Shown here: positions 9,397 through 17,220 of the stretch, piece after piece
How the letters are laid out: each line of letters begins with the position of its first letter
How positions within the stretch are numbered: the first letter of the stretch is position 1
Origin: CAVTWH01 sp963850915
GTDB lineage: Bacteria; Actinomycetota; Actinomycetes; Mycobacteriales; Micromonosporaceae
DNA length: 64,000 nucleotides
Assembly (NCBI GenBank): GCA_963850915.1
Contig: CAWKND010000004.1
Span: 124,001-188,000 of the forward strand
Direction: 5' to 3'
Notes under the pieces: model-generated
Database searches by the model: none
What the model was told of the DNA's origin: nothing
The model's input: only the letters and a program-made list of their open reading frames with translations
Program-made: the position numbers and the translations under genes

Positions 9397-10611
9397 ATGG
9401 CGAAGATCAAGGTGGAGAAGCCCGTCGTCGAGCTCGACGGCGACGAGATGACCCGGATCATCTGGAAGCAGATCCGCGAGCAGCTGGTGCTGCCCTACCT
9501 CGACGTCGAACTCGACTACTACGACCTCGGCATCGAGCACCGGGACGCCACCGACGACCAGGTCACCATCGACTCCGCCAACGCGATCAAGCGGCACGGC
9601 GTGGGCGTCAAGTGCGCCACCATCACCCCCGACGAGGCGCGCGTCGAGGAGTTCGGCCTGAAGAAGATGTGGCGCTCGCCCAACGGGACGATCCGCAACA
9701 TCCTCGGCGGCGTGGTGTTCCGCGAGCCGATCATCATGTCCAACGTGCCGCGGCTGGTACCCGGCTGGACCAAGCCCATCGTGATCGGCCGGCACGCGCA
9801 CGGCGACCAGTACAAGGCGACCGACTTCGTGGTACCCGGCGCCGGTACGGTCACCATCACGTACACGCCTTCCGACGGTGGCGAGCCGGTCGAGATGGAG
9901 GTCGCCAAGTTCACCGGCGGCGGCGTCGCGATGGGCATGTACAACTTCGACGACTCGATCCGCGACTTCGCCCGCGCCTCGCTGCGCTACGGCCTGGACC
10001 GTGGTTGGCCGGTCTACCTGTCCACCAAGAACACCATCCTCAAGGCGTACGACGGGCGGTTCAAGGACATCTTCGCCGAGGTCTTCGAGGCCGAGTTCAA
10101 GGACGACTTCGCGGCCGCCGGGATCACCTACGAGCACCGGCTGATCGACGACATGGTGGCCGCCGCGCTGAAGTGGGAGGGCGGCTTCGTCTGGGCGTGC
10201 AAGAACTACGACGGTGACGTGCAGTCCGACACGGTGGCACAGGGCTTCGGTTCGCTGGGGCTGATGACGTCGGTACTCATGACGCCGGACGGTCAGACGG
10301 TAGAGGCGGAGGCGGCGCACGGTACCGTCACCCGGCACTACCGGCAGTGGCAGAAGGGTCAGAAGACCTCCACCAACCCGATCGCCTCGATCTTCGCCTG
10401 GACCCGAGGCCTGGCGCACCGCGGCAAGTTGGACGGCACCCCCGCGGTCACCGACTTCGCCAACACGCTGGAGCGGGTCTGCGTGGACACCGTCGAGAGT
10501 GGTCAGATGACCAAGGACCTGGCGCTGCTCATCGCGCCGGACGCGCCGTGGCTCTCCACCGACGAGTTCATGAACGCGCTGGATGCCAACCTCGCCAAGA
10601 AGCTCGCCTGA
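9397..10611 (+). CDS. icd: Isocitrate dehydrogenase, NADP-dependent
   Basis: Oxidative decarboxylation of isocitrate to 2-oxoglutarate with NADPH formation. 404 residues, the length of the eukaryotic-like homodimeric class. Diagnostic stretches: GDEMTRIIWKQI near the N-terminus, the isocitrate-binding segment SPNGTIRNILGG with the phosphorylatable/substrate Ser, YDGRFKDIF, the metal-binding Asp region DDMVAAALK, and AAHGTVTRHYR plus TSTNPIASIFAWTRGL near the C-terminus. ATG at 9397 is preceded by GAAGGGAG at a 10-nt spacing; the upstream in-frame ATG lacks a ribosome site. Monocistronic. Confidence 0.97.
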   Translation: MAKIKVEKPVVELDGDEMTRIIWKQIREQLVLPYLDVELDYYDLGIEHRDATDDQVTIDSANAIKRHGVGVKCATITPDEARVEEFGLKKMWRSPNGTIRNILGGVVFREPIIMSNVPRLVPGWTKPIVIGRHAHGDQYKATDFVVPGAGTVTITYTPSDGGEPVEMEVAKFTGGGVAMGMYNFDDSIRDFARASLRYGLDRGWPVYLSTKNTILKAYDGRFKDIFAEVFEAEFKDDFAAAGITYEHRLIDDMVAAALKWEGGFVWACKNYDGDVQSDTVAQGFGSLGLMTSVLMTPDGQTVEAEAAHGTVTRHYRQWQKGQKTSTNPIASIFAWTRGLAHRGKLDGTPAVTDFANTLERVCVDTVESGQMTKDLALLIAPDAPWLSTDEFMNALDANLAKKLA

Positions 10612-10690
10612 GCTTCGGTTTCCGCACAGCATCACCGGCCCGGTGGGGAAACCCGCCGGGTCGGTCGCTGTGCGTCCGCGTCGGCTCGCC

Positions 10691-10719
10691 GCGCCGGGCT
10701 CGCGCCGCGAGCCCGGCGC
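10691..10719 (+). terminator. Strong GC hairpin after icd
   Basis: Fourteen-base perfect inverted repeat (10691-10704 with 10706-10719; in practice a 12-bp stem with a 5-nt loop) 80 nt after the icd stop. No T-run. Likely icd terminator. Confidence 0.55.
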
Positions 10720-10775
10720 GTGTAGGTGCGCCGCGAACCATGCCGGGCCGCGTAGACCTCGACCCACGGCGGGTT

Positions 10776-10841
10776 GAGGTGATGTTGGGGAAATCGGTGT
10801 GATCATGAAGGTCGATACCCCGATTTCCCCAACATCACCTC
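10776..10841. repeat. 22-bp perfect inverted repeat with 22-nt loop
   Basis: Arms 10776-10797 and 10820-10841 are exact reverse complements with the AT-richer core GTTGGGGAAATCG. The loop contains GATCATGAAGGTCGAT. It is unlike the surrounding composition and looks like a dispersed intergenic palindrome (REP-like) more than a terminator. The following stretch to 11139 holds no convincing gene. Confidence 0.8.
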
Positions 10842-11139
10842 GGGGGTACGGCGTGGTGTGGTTTTTGTGGCTACTCAACGACGGCGCAGGTCGATGAACA
10901 AATGCGACATGTCCGTTACTTCGTGCAGCGGGGGTTCGTTGAACCGGGTGTGAACGTGGTGCCAGCCACGGACACAGCGGAATGATGGCTCCCAGCCTGC
11001 CGTCCCTTCCCTCGCGGCGGGTCCGGGTTACTCCGGGCCCGCCGCACCTCCCTCACTCGCGCCTCTCACCCCGCGCCCCCGCCCGCCGCACAGCGGCCCG
11101 CTTCTCCTGCCGCCCAAGGGTTCCAGCTCGTCCAGTGAG

Positions 11140-12360
11140 CTAGCGCAGACTCCAGCGGGCACCGTCGGGCGTGTCGCGTACCTCCACGCCGGCCGAGTCG
11201 AGTTGCTCGCGGATCCAGTCGGAGGTCGCGAAGTCCTTGGCGGTACGCGCCCGGGCGCGCAGCTCCAGCAGTACGTCCACGAACGGGCCGGCACCGACCG
11301 CCGCCAGCTGCCCCAGGCGTACCACCATCCGGCGCAGTGTGGCCCGTGCCTGCTCGCCCTCGGGTGAGGTGAGGGTGTCTGCCGACCAGTCCAGCAGGAC
11401 CTGCTCGAGGTCGAGGATGGCCGTCACGCAGCCGTCGATGTCCTGTGCCCCGGCCGCCGCCGTGAACACGGCTTCGAGCCGCTCCGCTTCGCCGGCAAGG
11501 GATTCGCCGACCGCCGACTCTTCCGCGTCGACCGCACCGTCCACTGTGGTCGGCGGGGTGACGATGGCCGAGGGGGCGTGGGCGGAGACCAGGTCGGCGA
11601 AGGTGAGCATCGTCCCGGTCGGGTACACCGTGCTCTGCCCGTGCCGGCGGATGGTCAGGGTACCGTTGCCGATCACCGTGGCACTGGCCGCTTCCAGGTC
11701 GAGTACGACCCCGGTGTGCTCGTCGACGCCGAGGATGAAGGACTCGTCCGGGAGCGTGGACTCCATAATGGACAGTCGCCGCTCGCCGAGGTAGCAGAAG
11801 CGGGTGTCGTGGTGACCGCCTTCGGCGTTGTCGTAGTGCGGGATCACCACGGCGGGCAGCCCGGTGGCCCGGCGTACCAGGTCCAGGCCCGGTTCCCAGG
11901 TAGGTGTGAAGCCGGCCTTGTAGATCTCGTAGACCGGTACCGTGTGCGAGCCCAGGGTCAGCGCGGCGGCACTGGCGAAGACGACCGCCCCGCCGCCCGA
12001 GAGCTTCTCCGCCAAGAGGTCGGGGATGGGGGTACCCCGCCACTGGCGCAGTGCGTAGGTCGGGCTGCCCGGCCCGGCGAAGACCCAACCGGCGGCGCGG
12101 ATGGCGGCCAGCGCGCGTTCCCGGGCCAGTCCCGGCGGCGGTGCCGAGGGCCAGTTGGCGACCTCGACGCTGCGCCCGACACTCGCTGCGAAGTAGCCGA
12201 CCGCCTTGCGTGAGATGTCCTCGGCGTTCTCCTGGAACCCGTAAGGCGTGTCCAGCAGTACCGCCGATGCCGCGCCCAGCCGCTCGAACAGCGCCCGGTG
12301 CGGCTTCACCATGGTGGGCGCGGTCTCCCCGCTGCCCATCACCACGAGAAGTCGGGCCAT
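11140..12360 (-). CDS. Peptidase S51 (cyanophycinase-like) domain fused to a CysRS-type C-terminal domain
   Basis: 406 residues. Residues 1 to about 270 resemble the PepE/cyanophycinase S51 fold: VVMGSGETAPT at the start, the GPGSPTYALRQ turn near 100 and the nucleophile region VVFASAAALTLG near 125, followed by HYDNAEGGHHDTRF and LGVDEHTGVVLD. After an acidic linker (about 295-320) the C-terminal 100 residues match the end of cysteinyl-tRNA synthetases, with LLELRARARTAKDFATSDWIREQL and VEVRDTPDGARWSL. No synthetase catalytic domain is present. The start ATG shares one base with the stop of the upstream hydrolase (TGATG), so the two are co-translated. Peptidase activity and substrate are unknown. 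Confidence 0.82.
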   Translation of the reverse strand: MARLLVVMGSGETAPTMVKPHRALFERLGAASAVLLDTPYGFQENAEDISRKAVGYFAASVGRSVEVANWPSAPPPGLARERALAAIRAAGWVFAGPGSPTYALRQWRGTPIPDLLAEKLSGGGAVVFASAAALTLGSHTVPVYEIYKAGFTPTWEPGLDLVRRATGLPAVVIPHYDNAEGGHHDTRFCYLGERRLSIMESTLPDESFILGVDEHTGVVLDLEAASATVIGNGTLTIRRHGQSTVYPTGTMLTFADLVSAHAPSAIVTPPTTVDGAVDAEESAVGESLAGEAERLEAVFTAAAGAQDIDGCVTAILDLEQVLLDWSADTLTSPEGEQARATLRRMVVRLGQLAAVGAGPFVDVLLELRARARTAKDFATSDWIREQLDSAGVEVRDTPDGARWSLR

Positions 12361-13199
12361 CAGGCCTCCACGTTGGCGGCCAGCCCGAGCAGGTCGACCG
12401 CGAGGGACTTGGGGTGCTGGGCGTGCAGGTCGTGGTCGGCGCCCGGATATTCCCGGATGGTGGCGTGGGCGAGCAGCCCGGCGGCGGCGCTGACCTGGGC
12501 CCGTTTGCGCGCCGCGGCGGCCGGGTCGGCCGGCAGCGCGGGGATCAGCAGTACCGGTGCGGTGATCGCCGGGTACCACTTGCTCGGCGCCTGTTCCCAC
12601 ATGCTCCGCACGATCTGCATGTGCCGTGGAATGGTCAGTCGCCGGGCCAGCGTGCCGTCCGGCCAGACCCGCATGTTGGCCATGGTCGCCCGGATCGCCG
12701 ACTCGGACCAGTCGGGGTGCGCCGTGCGCAGGAAGCCGTCGAGCTGCGCGGCCGGCAGCCCGTCGATGTCCGGCGGGCGCAGCGCGTGTTCACATGCGGC
12801 CCAGTCGGCGAACTCGGCCGGCAGGTCGATCCAGCCGCCGTCGACCAGGGCCAGCCCGGCCACCATCTCCGGGTGCTGCGCGGCGTAGGCGACCGCGACG
12901 TTGCCGCCCCAGGACTGGCCGGCCACGATCGCGTCGTCCAGTTCGATGCCGGCCAGGTCGGCGGCGGCGGTCATGGTGTCGTACCCGCTGGGCGGGGTAT
13001 CCGACTCGCCGTGCGAGCGCAGGTCGACCGCGTGTACCCCGTGGCCGGCCGCGGAGAGCTCGGCGGCCACCTCGTCCCACAGCCGGGCATTGGAAGAGAG
13101 GCCGTGTACCAGCAGGAATGGCCGGCCCGGCCCGGGCCAGCAGCGCACATGGAGATAGACGCCGTCGTCGACCTTGACCCGCTCGTCGGAGGGCTGCAT
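12360..13199 (-). CDS. Alpha/beta hydrolase
   Basis: 279-residue soluble hydrolase with the full alpha/beta fold signature: oxyanion HG motif in LLVHGLSSNARLWDE, the DLRSHGESD strand, nucleophile elbow GQSWGG with Ser near residue 95, an acidic residue in the LLIPALPADP region and the catalytic His in YPGADHDLHAQHP near the C-terminus. Substrate cannot be predicted. It is the first gene of a two-gene leftward operon with the S51 fusion protein. Transcript probably leaderless: TAGGGT lies 6 nt before the ATG and no ribosome site is seen. Confidence 0.88.
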   Translation of the reverse strand: MQPSDERVKVDDGVYLHVRCWPGPGRPFLLVHGLSSNARLWDEVAAELSAAGHGVHAVDLRSHGESDTPPSGYDTMTAAADLAGIELDDAIVAGQSWGGNVAVAYAAQHPEMVAGLALVDGGWIDLPAEFADWAACEHALRPPDIDGLPAAQLDGFLRTAHPDWSESAIRATMANMRVWPDGTLARRLTIPRHMQIVRSMWEQAPSKWYPAITAPVLLIPALPADPAAAARKRAQVSAAAGLLAHATIREYPGADHDLHAQHPKSLAVDLLGLAANVEA

Positions 13200-13205
13200 G
13201 GACCA

Positions 13206-13211
13206 ACCCTA
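13206..13211 (-). promoter_or_regulatory. -10 box TAGGGT of the alpha/beta hydrolase operon
   Basis: On the minus strand TAGGGT is followed by 6 nt and then the ATG at 13199. Same arrangement as ung and several other genes here, implying a leaderless mRNA. Confidence 0.55.
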
Positions 13212-13313
13212 GCCACGATTCGCGCGCGATGTCGTCCGCGCGGCCGGTGGGCTTGGCAAGCGGGCGGTGTCGATGCCGCAGTGTCGATGTGGGGGATTGT
13301 CGGTGCGGCCAAT

Positions 13314-13319
13314 TAGGCT
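13314..13319 (+). promoter_or_regulatory. -10 box TAGGCT of the 13327 gene
   Basis: TAGGCT within an AT-richer patch (AATTAGGCT), 7 nt before the ATG at 13327, with no ribosome site between. Leaderless transcript inferred. Confidence 0.55.
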
Positions 13320-13326
13320 GCTCGGC

Positions 13327-13728
13327 ATGAAGCGCCGGGGTTTGGTGATCGGCGCGGCGGTGGTGGTCGTAGCCGTGATCATCGGTGCGGCCCACCGCGG
13401 GCCGGTCGGGCAGCCCTCCCCGGACGCCGCGGTCAACGAGTACGTCGCCGCGCTCGGGGTATCCGACCGCGACCGGCTGCGCCACCTGGCCGACCCCGAC
13501 CACAGTGCCAATGCCGAGATCGACGCCCGGATCCAGCGGCTCGGCGCGGGCCGGCTGCAGGTCACGAAGACCGACATCGGGGGTACCGCCGACAGCGCGC
13601 TGCGCCCGGCAACGCTCACCGGCAAGCTGGACGGCGCGCCCTACTCGGACACGCTCCAGCTGAGCCGGCACGGCACCAAGTGGTACGTGATACTCGGCCC
13701 GGCCAAGGACGCCAGCTCCAAGAGCTAG
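13327..13728 (+). CDS. Small secreted or membrane-anchored protein
   Basis: 133 residues. An N-terminal hydrophobic helix (about 5-22, GLVIGAAVVVVAVIIGA) serves as signal or anchor. The exported part starts with a helical AAVNEYVAALGVSDRDRLRHLAD segment and ends in a beta-rich region finishing with GTKWYVILGP; the outline recalls small NTF2-like/DUF4878 lipoproteins, but there is no lipobox Cys and the resemblance is weak. ATG at 13327 is chosen because it directly precedes the signal-like helix and follows a TAGGCT box; an upstream ATG at 13267 would bury the helix. Confidence 0.7.
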   Translation: MKRRGLVIGAAVVVVAVIIGAAHRGPVGQPSPDAAVNEYVAALGVSDRDRLRHLADPDHSANAEIDARIQRLGAGRLQVTKTDIGGTADSALRPATLTGKLDGAPYSDTLQLSRHGTKWYVILGPAKDASSKS

Positions 13729-13747
13729 CCGCGGGGTGGGGGACGGC

Positions 13748-14659
13748 TCAGATGCCGCGACCGCGCCGGTTGAGCATGTCCAGGATCGACTCCACCCGTA
13801 CCAACCGGCTGGCGGCTGCCGCCGCGATGGCCACCCGTGGCTCGCGCCAGTTGTTGCGTACCGCAGCGCGGGCGTACCGCCACGCCTGGGTGCGCTCGCC
13901 GGAGGCGGCTGACCAGCAGGCCAGCTTCCCGTAGACGCGCGCGGCTCCGGGCGGGTACCCGGCGATCTCCGGGTGCCGTGCCATCAACCAGCGCAGCGAG
14001 GTGATCCGGGTGCCGTACCCGTTCCCGGCGTTGCCGTGGTGTGGCCAGTGCACCCGTACCAGCGGCTCGTCCACGTGCACCAGCGGTGCCCGGCGAGCTG
14101 CCCGCAGCAGCAGGTCCCACGCCTCGTTCTGGCTGCCGGGCGCGTCCTCGGCGATCAGGCCCAGTTCGCCGACGAGTACGGCGCGCCGGATCAGGTACGT
14201 GGACGGGTGCAGTGCGGCCGGCCGGGCGCGCAGCAGTGCCGCCAGCTCCACCCGGTCGGTACCCAACCGGCGGATCGCGGTGTGCCGCTGGTACTCGACC
14301 TCGATGGCGGTACTGGCGAACTCGGCGCCGGGTACCGCGGCGAGCGCCGTCGCCTGCGCGGTGAGCTTGCCGGGCGCCCACTCGTCGGTGTCGTCGCAGA
14401 AGGCGACCAGCTCGGTGTCGAGGGCCACGGCGCCGGTGTTCCGGGCGCCGGCCAGCCCGGGGGAGCGCCAGTTGCCCAGCACCATCCGGGGTCGGGGGCC
14501 GGAGTGGGCGAGCATCCAGTCTGGCGGGGCACCGTCGTAGACCACGATGGTGCGTACCGTGCCGGGGTAGTCCTGCGCCTCGATGGCGTCCAGCGTGCCC
14601 GCCAGTGGCCGTTCGCCGCCCCGGGTGGGTACCACCACGCCGATACTGGGCCAGTCCAT
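13748..14659 (-). CDS. Glycosyltransferase family 2
   Basis: 303-residue GT-A-fold transferase moving a sugar from a nucleotide donor. It opens with the GT2 strand IGVVVPTRGGERPLAGTLDAI; the donor-binding acidic motif is LVAFCDDTDEWAPGKL (DDTD, near residue 90), matching the DxD position. A later SQNEAWDLLLRAAR block holds the usual catalytic-base acidic residue. No membrane segment. ATG at 14659 is preceded by GGAGG at a 6-nt spacing. The gene stands by itself, convergent with 13327, but lies close to the large polysaccharide operon and may act on the same polymer. Confidence 0.88.
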   Translation of the reverse strand: MDWPSIGVVVPTRGGERPLAGTLDAIEAQDYPGTVRTIVVYDGAPPDWMLAHSGPRPRMVLGNWRSPGLAGARNTGAVALDTELVAFCDDTDEWAPGKLTAQATALAAVPGAEFASTAIEVEYQRHTAIRRLGTDRVELAALLRARPAALHPSTYLIRRAVLVGELGLIAEDAPGSQNEAWDLLLRAARRAPLVHVDEPLVRVHWPHHGNAGNGYGTRITSLRWLMARHPEIAGYPPGAARVYGKLACWSAASGERTQAWRYARAAVRNNWREPRVAIAAAAASRLVRVESILDMLNRRGRGI

Positions 14660-14776
14660 CCGGACCTCCGTTCGCCGTGTCCACCCGTACCCTCAACGAA
14701 TCAGCCCCGACCGCGGCCCGCCGCCGGCGCGATCTGGCACAGCCGCTCGGGCCGGCGGGTTGGATTACCGATTGGG

Positions 14777-14805
14777 ATGACGAATAGTCATACCCGTAGT
14801 ACGCT
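14777..14805 (+). promoter_or_regulatory. Promoter and palindromic operator of the toxin-antitoxin pair
   Basis: TACGCT at 14800-14805 ends 7 nt before the antitoxin ATG. Just upstream, ATGAC and GTCAT (14777-14781 and 14787-14791) form a perfect 5-bp inverted repeat spaced by GAATA, positioned between the -35 and -10 regions. A site of this kind fits autorepression by the antitoxin; that is inference. Confidence 0.5.
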
Positions 14806-14812
14806 TGCCGGC

Positions 14813-15070
14813 ATGACTGCAAAGGTGACCCTGTCGTTCTCGGACGACACAATCGTCGAGGCGCGCCAGTGGGCCCATCGCGACGGCGTCTCGTTGTCGG
14901 CCTGGATGGACCAGGCGGCCCGGGAGAAGACGCTGCGCGAGGTCTTCACCGCACACGCGGAGGCCGTCCGCCGGGCCGGGCTGGACAACGAACTCGACGC
15001 GCTGGCTGACGAGCGGGAGATCGCGATGGTCGACGATGAGGTATACCGTTCTGGCCGTGCAGCGCGGTGA
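14813..15070 (+). CDS. Antitoxin, CopG/RHH-like
   Basis: 85-residue protein. The N-terminus MTAKVTLSFSDDTIVEARQWAHRDGVSLSAWMDQAAREK has the beta strand followed by two helices expected of ribbon-helix-helix antitoxins; the C-terminal half is a charged helix that would bind the toxin. It overlaps the downstream PemK-like gene, the classic antitoxin-first arrangement. Translation is probably leaderless from the TACGCT box. RHH assignment rests on predicted shape and context, not on a diagnostic motif. Confidence 0.78.
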   Translation: MTAKVTLSFSDDTIVEARQWAHRDGVSLSAWMDQAAREKTLREVFTAHAEAVRRAGLDNELDALADEREIAMVDDEVYRSGRAAR

Positions 15071-15347
15071 GATCTGGCTTATCGAAGGTGCCCGGCAGCG
15101 GCTGGGCCTGATCATCAGCTCCGACGTCTACAACGGCACCGATGTGCCTGTCGTGCTGGTGGCCGAGGTGGTGGAGAAGGGCCGGCTGCGCGACTCGCCG
15201 CTGTCGGTGGAGACCGGCGACTACATGGTGATGCCGGACCGGCTCTCCTCCCCGATGAAGAAGTGGTTCGTCGAGCGGGTGGACGTGGCCGACACCGCCA
15301 CCATGCGCCAGGTGTCCCGGGCGCTGCGCATCATCCAGGACGTCTGA
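15057..15347 (+). CDS. PemK/MazF-family mRNA interferase toxin
   Basis: 96 residues starting VQRGEIWLIEGARQRLGLIISSDVYNG; the RGEIW opening is diagnostic of the PemK/MazF fold. Further family strands are VVLVAEVV, a YMVMPDRLSS stretch corresponding to the usual substrate-groove loop, and a final helix ATMRQVSRALRIIQDV. Such toxins cleave RNA and are neutralised by the cognate antitoxin encoded immediately upstream. GTG at 15057 is preferred because homologues begin at RGEIW; an in-frame ATG at 15036 would add seven residues and lengthen the overlap to 35 bp. Confidence 0.85.
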   Translation: MQRGEIWLIEGARQRLGLIISSDVYNGTDVPVVLVAEVVEKGRLRDSPLSVETGDYMVMPDRLSSPMKKWFVERVDVADTATMRQVSRALRIIQDV

Positions 15348-15392
15348 TCGCCAGCTGTCCACTGTGGACAGCTGTCCACTGTGGACGATCAG
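15344..15392. terminator. Palindrome shared by two convergent stop codons
   Basis: Outer arms CTGATCG (15344-15350) and CGATCAG (15386-15392) enclose two tandem 17-bp copies of AGCTGTCCACTGTGGAC, each itself palindromic. The outer arms contain the stop of the toxin (15345-15347) and, on the other strand, that of the GH26 gene (15389-15391). Probably a bidirectional terminator. Confidence 0.7.
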
Positions 15393-16432
15393 CCGGGATT
15401 GAACCAGGGATCCTTTGCCACGGCGGCGAAAGCGGCCAGTGCCGGCGCGTCGCCGGCCAGGTGGTACTGCTTGCTGGGGGCGTTGCCTTCCGGGTCGGAG
15501 TCGAAGTAGCTGACCGCCTTCACCAGCGGATTTGCGCGGAACGTCTGCGCGGCGGCGGCCAGCCAGGCGGCGCGCGCCGGGCCACCCCAGGAGACCGCGA
15601 CGCCGTACTCGCCGATGATGATCGGCTTCGGGTGCTGTACCGCCCAGGCGAAGAACGGCTGCAACAGCTCGGCCATCGGTCGCAGCTTCGTACCGGCGTA
15701 CGCGTCCACACAGGTCCAGTCCACCTGATCGTCGCCCGGGTAGTAGTCCTGGGCGTACCCACCGGCAAACCCGTCCGCCGTCGGGCACCACACCCAGGAC
15801 ACGTCGCGTACCCCCTGCGCGGCGAAGATGCTCCGCACGTGCTTCCACGCGGCGATGTAGTCGGGGCCGGAGTGCATCGCCGAGTTCAGGTTCGGCCGGT
15901 CCATCTCCCAGCGCAGCCGTACCAGCATCGGATGGTCGAAGTCGCGCATCCGGTCGGCCCAGTCGCGCAGCTGCCCGTCGAGTTTGCCCGAGTTGATCTC
16001 CAGCGTGTCATTGATGACCCAGCTCAGCATCAGCGTCCGGCCGGCCGCCGCGAACTGCGTGTCGGAGGCGGTCGGGAACGGCTCCTCGAAGCGCCGGTAG
16101 GTGTTCACGATGTCCAGCCGCCGGCCGATCGCGCTCTCCAGGCCCTGTACCGCCGCGACCCGGGCCGGCTGGGTCAGGCTGCCGTTCTGTACCCAGGCGC
16201 CGAAGAGCGCGCCGGTCGCCGGTACCAGGTCCGGGCCTGGCGGGTACGCCGAGCCGGCTGTTGTTCCCACCACCGGGGGTGTCGCGTGTGGCGCCGGACC
16301 GCTGTCGTGGGTCAGCACGAGGGTGCCCGCGACCGCCGCCAGCACAACGACACCGGCCAGGACGAGCCACGGCAGTCGCCGCCGGCTCGGCCGGGCCGGG
16401 CGCGGGTCGGCCGGCGCGAGCACCGTCGTCAA
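15389..16432 (-). CDS. Glycoside hydrolase family 26-like, membrane anchored
   Basis: About 347 residues. A cytoplasmic Arg/Pro-rich N-terminus is followed by one membrane segment (LPWLVLAGVVVLAAVAGTLVL) and an extracellular catalytic domain. GH26 features: acid/base Glu in RLRWEMDRPN and nucleophile Glu in IIIGEYGVAVSW, with YIAAWKHVRSIFAAQGVRDVSWVWCP between. GH26 enzymes are mainly beta-mannanases; in polymer operons such enzymes trim or release chains. Last gene of the leftward polysaccharide operon. Start uncertain: TTG at 16432 overlaps the methyltransferase stop and has AGG 8 nt upstream; GTG at 16423 is the alternative. Confidence 0.8.
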   Translation of the reverse strand: MTTVLAPADPRPARPSRRRLPWLVLAGVVVLAAVAGTLVLTHDSGPAPHATPPVVGTTAGSAYPPGPDLVPATGALFGAWVQNGSLTQPARVAAVQGLESAIGRRLDIVNTYRRFEEPFPTASDTQFAAAGRTLMLSWVINDTLEINSGKLDGQLRDWADRMRDFDHPMLVRLRWEMDRPNLNSAMHSGPDYIAAWKHVRSIFAAQGVRDVSWVWCPTADGFAGGYAQDYYPGDDQVDWTCVDAYAGTKLRPMAELLQPFFAWAVQHPKPIIIGEYGVAVSWGGPARAAWLAAAAQTFRANPLVKAVSYFDSDPEGNAPSKQYHLAGDAPALAAFAAVAKDPWFNPG

Positions 16433-17220
16433 CGGCGTGACCTGCCCTTGGCGGGCCCGGCCGGCCGGCGGGGCTGGTCGGCTCGGCGGCGCGCCACGTA
16501 GAGCACGTCGGTGGCGAACCGGCTGAACAGCTTGGTACGGCACAGCACGTCGTCCAGGCGCTGGACGAACGGGCGCAGCCAGGCCCGCCGGTACGCCCCG
16601 GGCGGGCACAGTGCGAAGCCCTGCCGGTGTACCACCTCGAACCCGTACCGGGTCAGCAGCCGCTCCACCTCCCCGTGCCCCAGTTCGTTGAACCACGGGT
16701 CGCCCGCGCGCCGGCGCCGCGACAGGTGCCGCAGCGAGCCGGAGTTGCCGTGGTTCTCGACAACCAGCAGCCCCGAGTCGGGTAGCGGCAGTGCCCGGGC
16801 GGCGAACTCGACGGCCCGTTCCCGGGTGGCCTGCGGCGCGTTGAGCAGTACCCGGAACACCGTGACGATGGCGGGTCCACTACTGGCGGCCGGCGCCGGC
16901 TGCGGCCCGTTCTCCGGCGTCTCGTGCCAGTGCGCGGCGAGCCCGGCCGCCTGTGCCTGCTCCAGCATGGCCGCCGACGAGTCGTACCCGTGCGCCTCCC
17001 GTACCAGGCCGGACAGCAGCCGGATGGCGCGGCCGGTACCGCAGCCGAAGTCGTGCTGCACCGGTCGGCGCTGCCGGTACTCCCGGTGTACCAACCGCCG
17101 CAGGTACGCCCGCTGCCGGCGACTGATCGCCGACGCGTACGTGCCCGGCGCGTAGACGACGGCGGCGTACTTCTGTACCGCCGCCGGGTCCTGGAAAACT
17201 TCGCTGTAGTCAGCCCGCAT
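16429..17220 (-). CDS. SAM-dependent class I methyltransferase
   Basis: 263 residues. SAM-binding motif I is HDFGCGTGRAIRLL near residue 60, motif II acidic residue is in HGYDSSAAMLEQA, and motif IV region reads AIVTVFRVLLNAP. The C-terminal part, GEVERLLTRYGFEVVHRQGF, is typical of small-molecule or sugar methyltransferases. Basic tail of about 15 residues. ATG at 17220 is preceded by GGAGGGGG at 5-6 nt, a strong ribosome site. Position in the polysaccharide operon suggests it methylates a sugar or chain end (a chain-capping role is possible); this is inference. Confidence 0.85.
   Translation of the reverse strand: MRADYSEVFQDPAAVQKYAAVVYAPGTYASAISRRQRAYLRRLVHREYRQRRPVQHDFGCGTGRAIRLLSGLVREAHGYDSSAAMLEQAQAAGLAAHWHETPENGPQPAPAASSGPAIVTVFRVLLNAPQATRERAVEFAARALPLPDSGLLVVENHGNSGSLRHLSRRRRAGDPWFNELGHGEVERLLTRYGFEVVHRQGFALCPPGAYRRAWLRPFVQRLDDVLCRTKLFSRFATDVLYVARRRADQPRRPAGPAKGRSRR

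Noticed and set aside
10894..10953. 19-codon frame with two Cys after icd
   Set aside because: Ribosome site too close (3 nt), no partner gene, no repeat of the pattern elsewhere.
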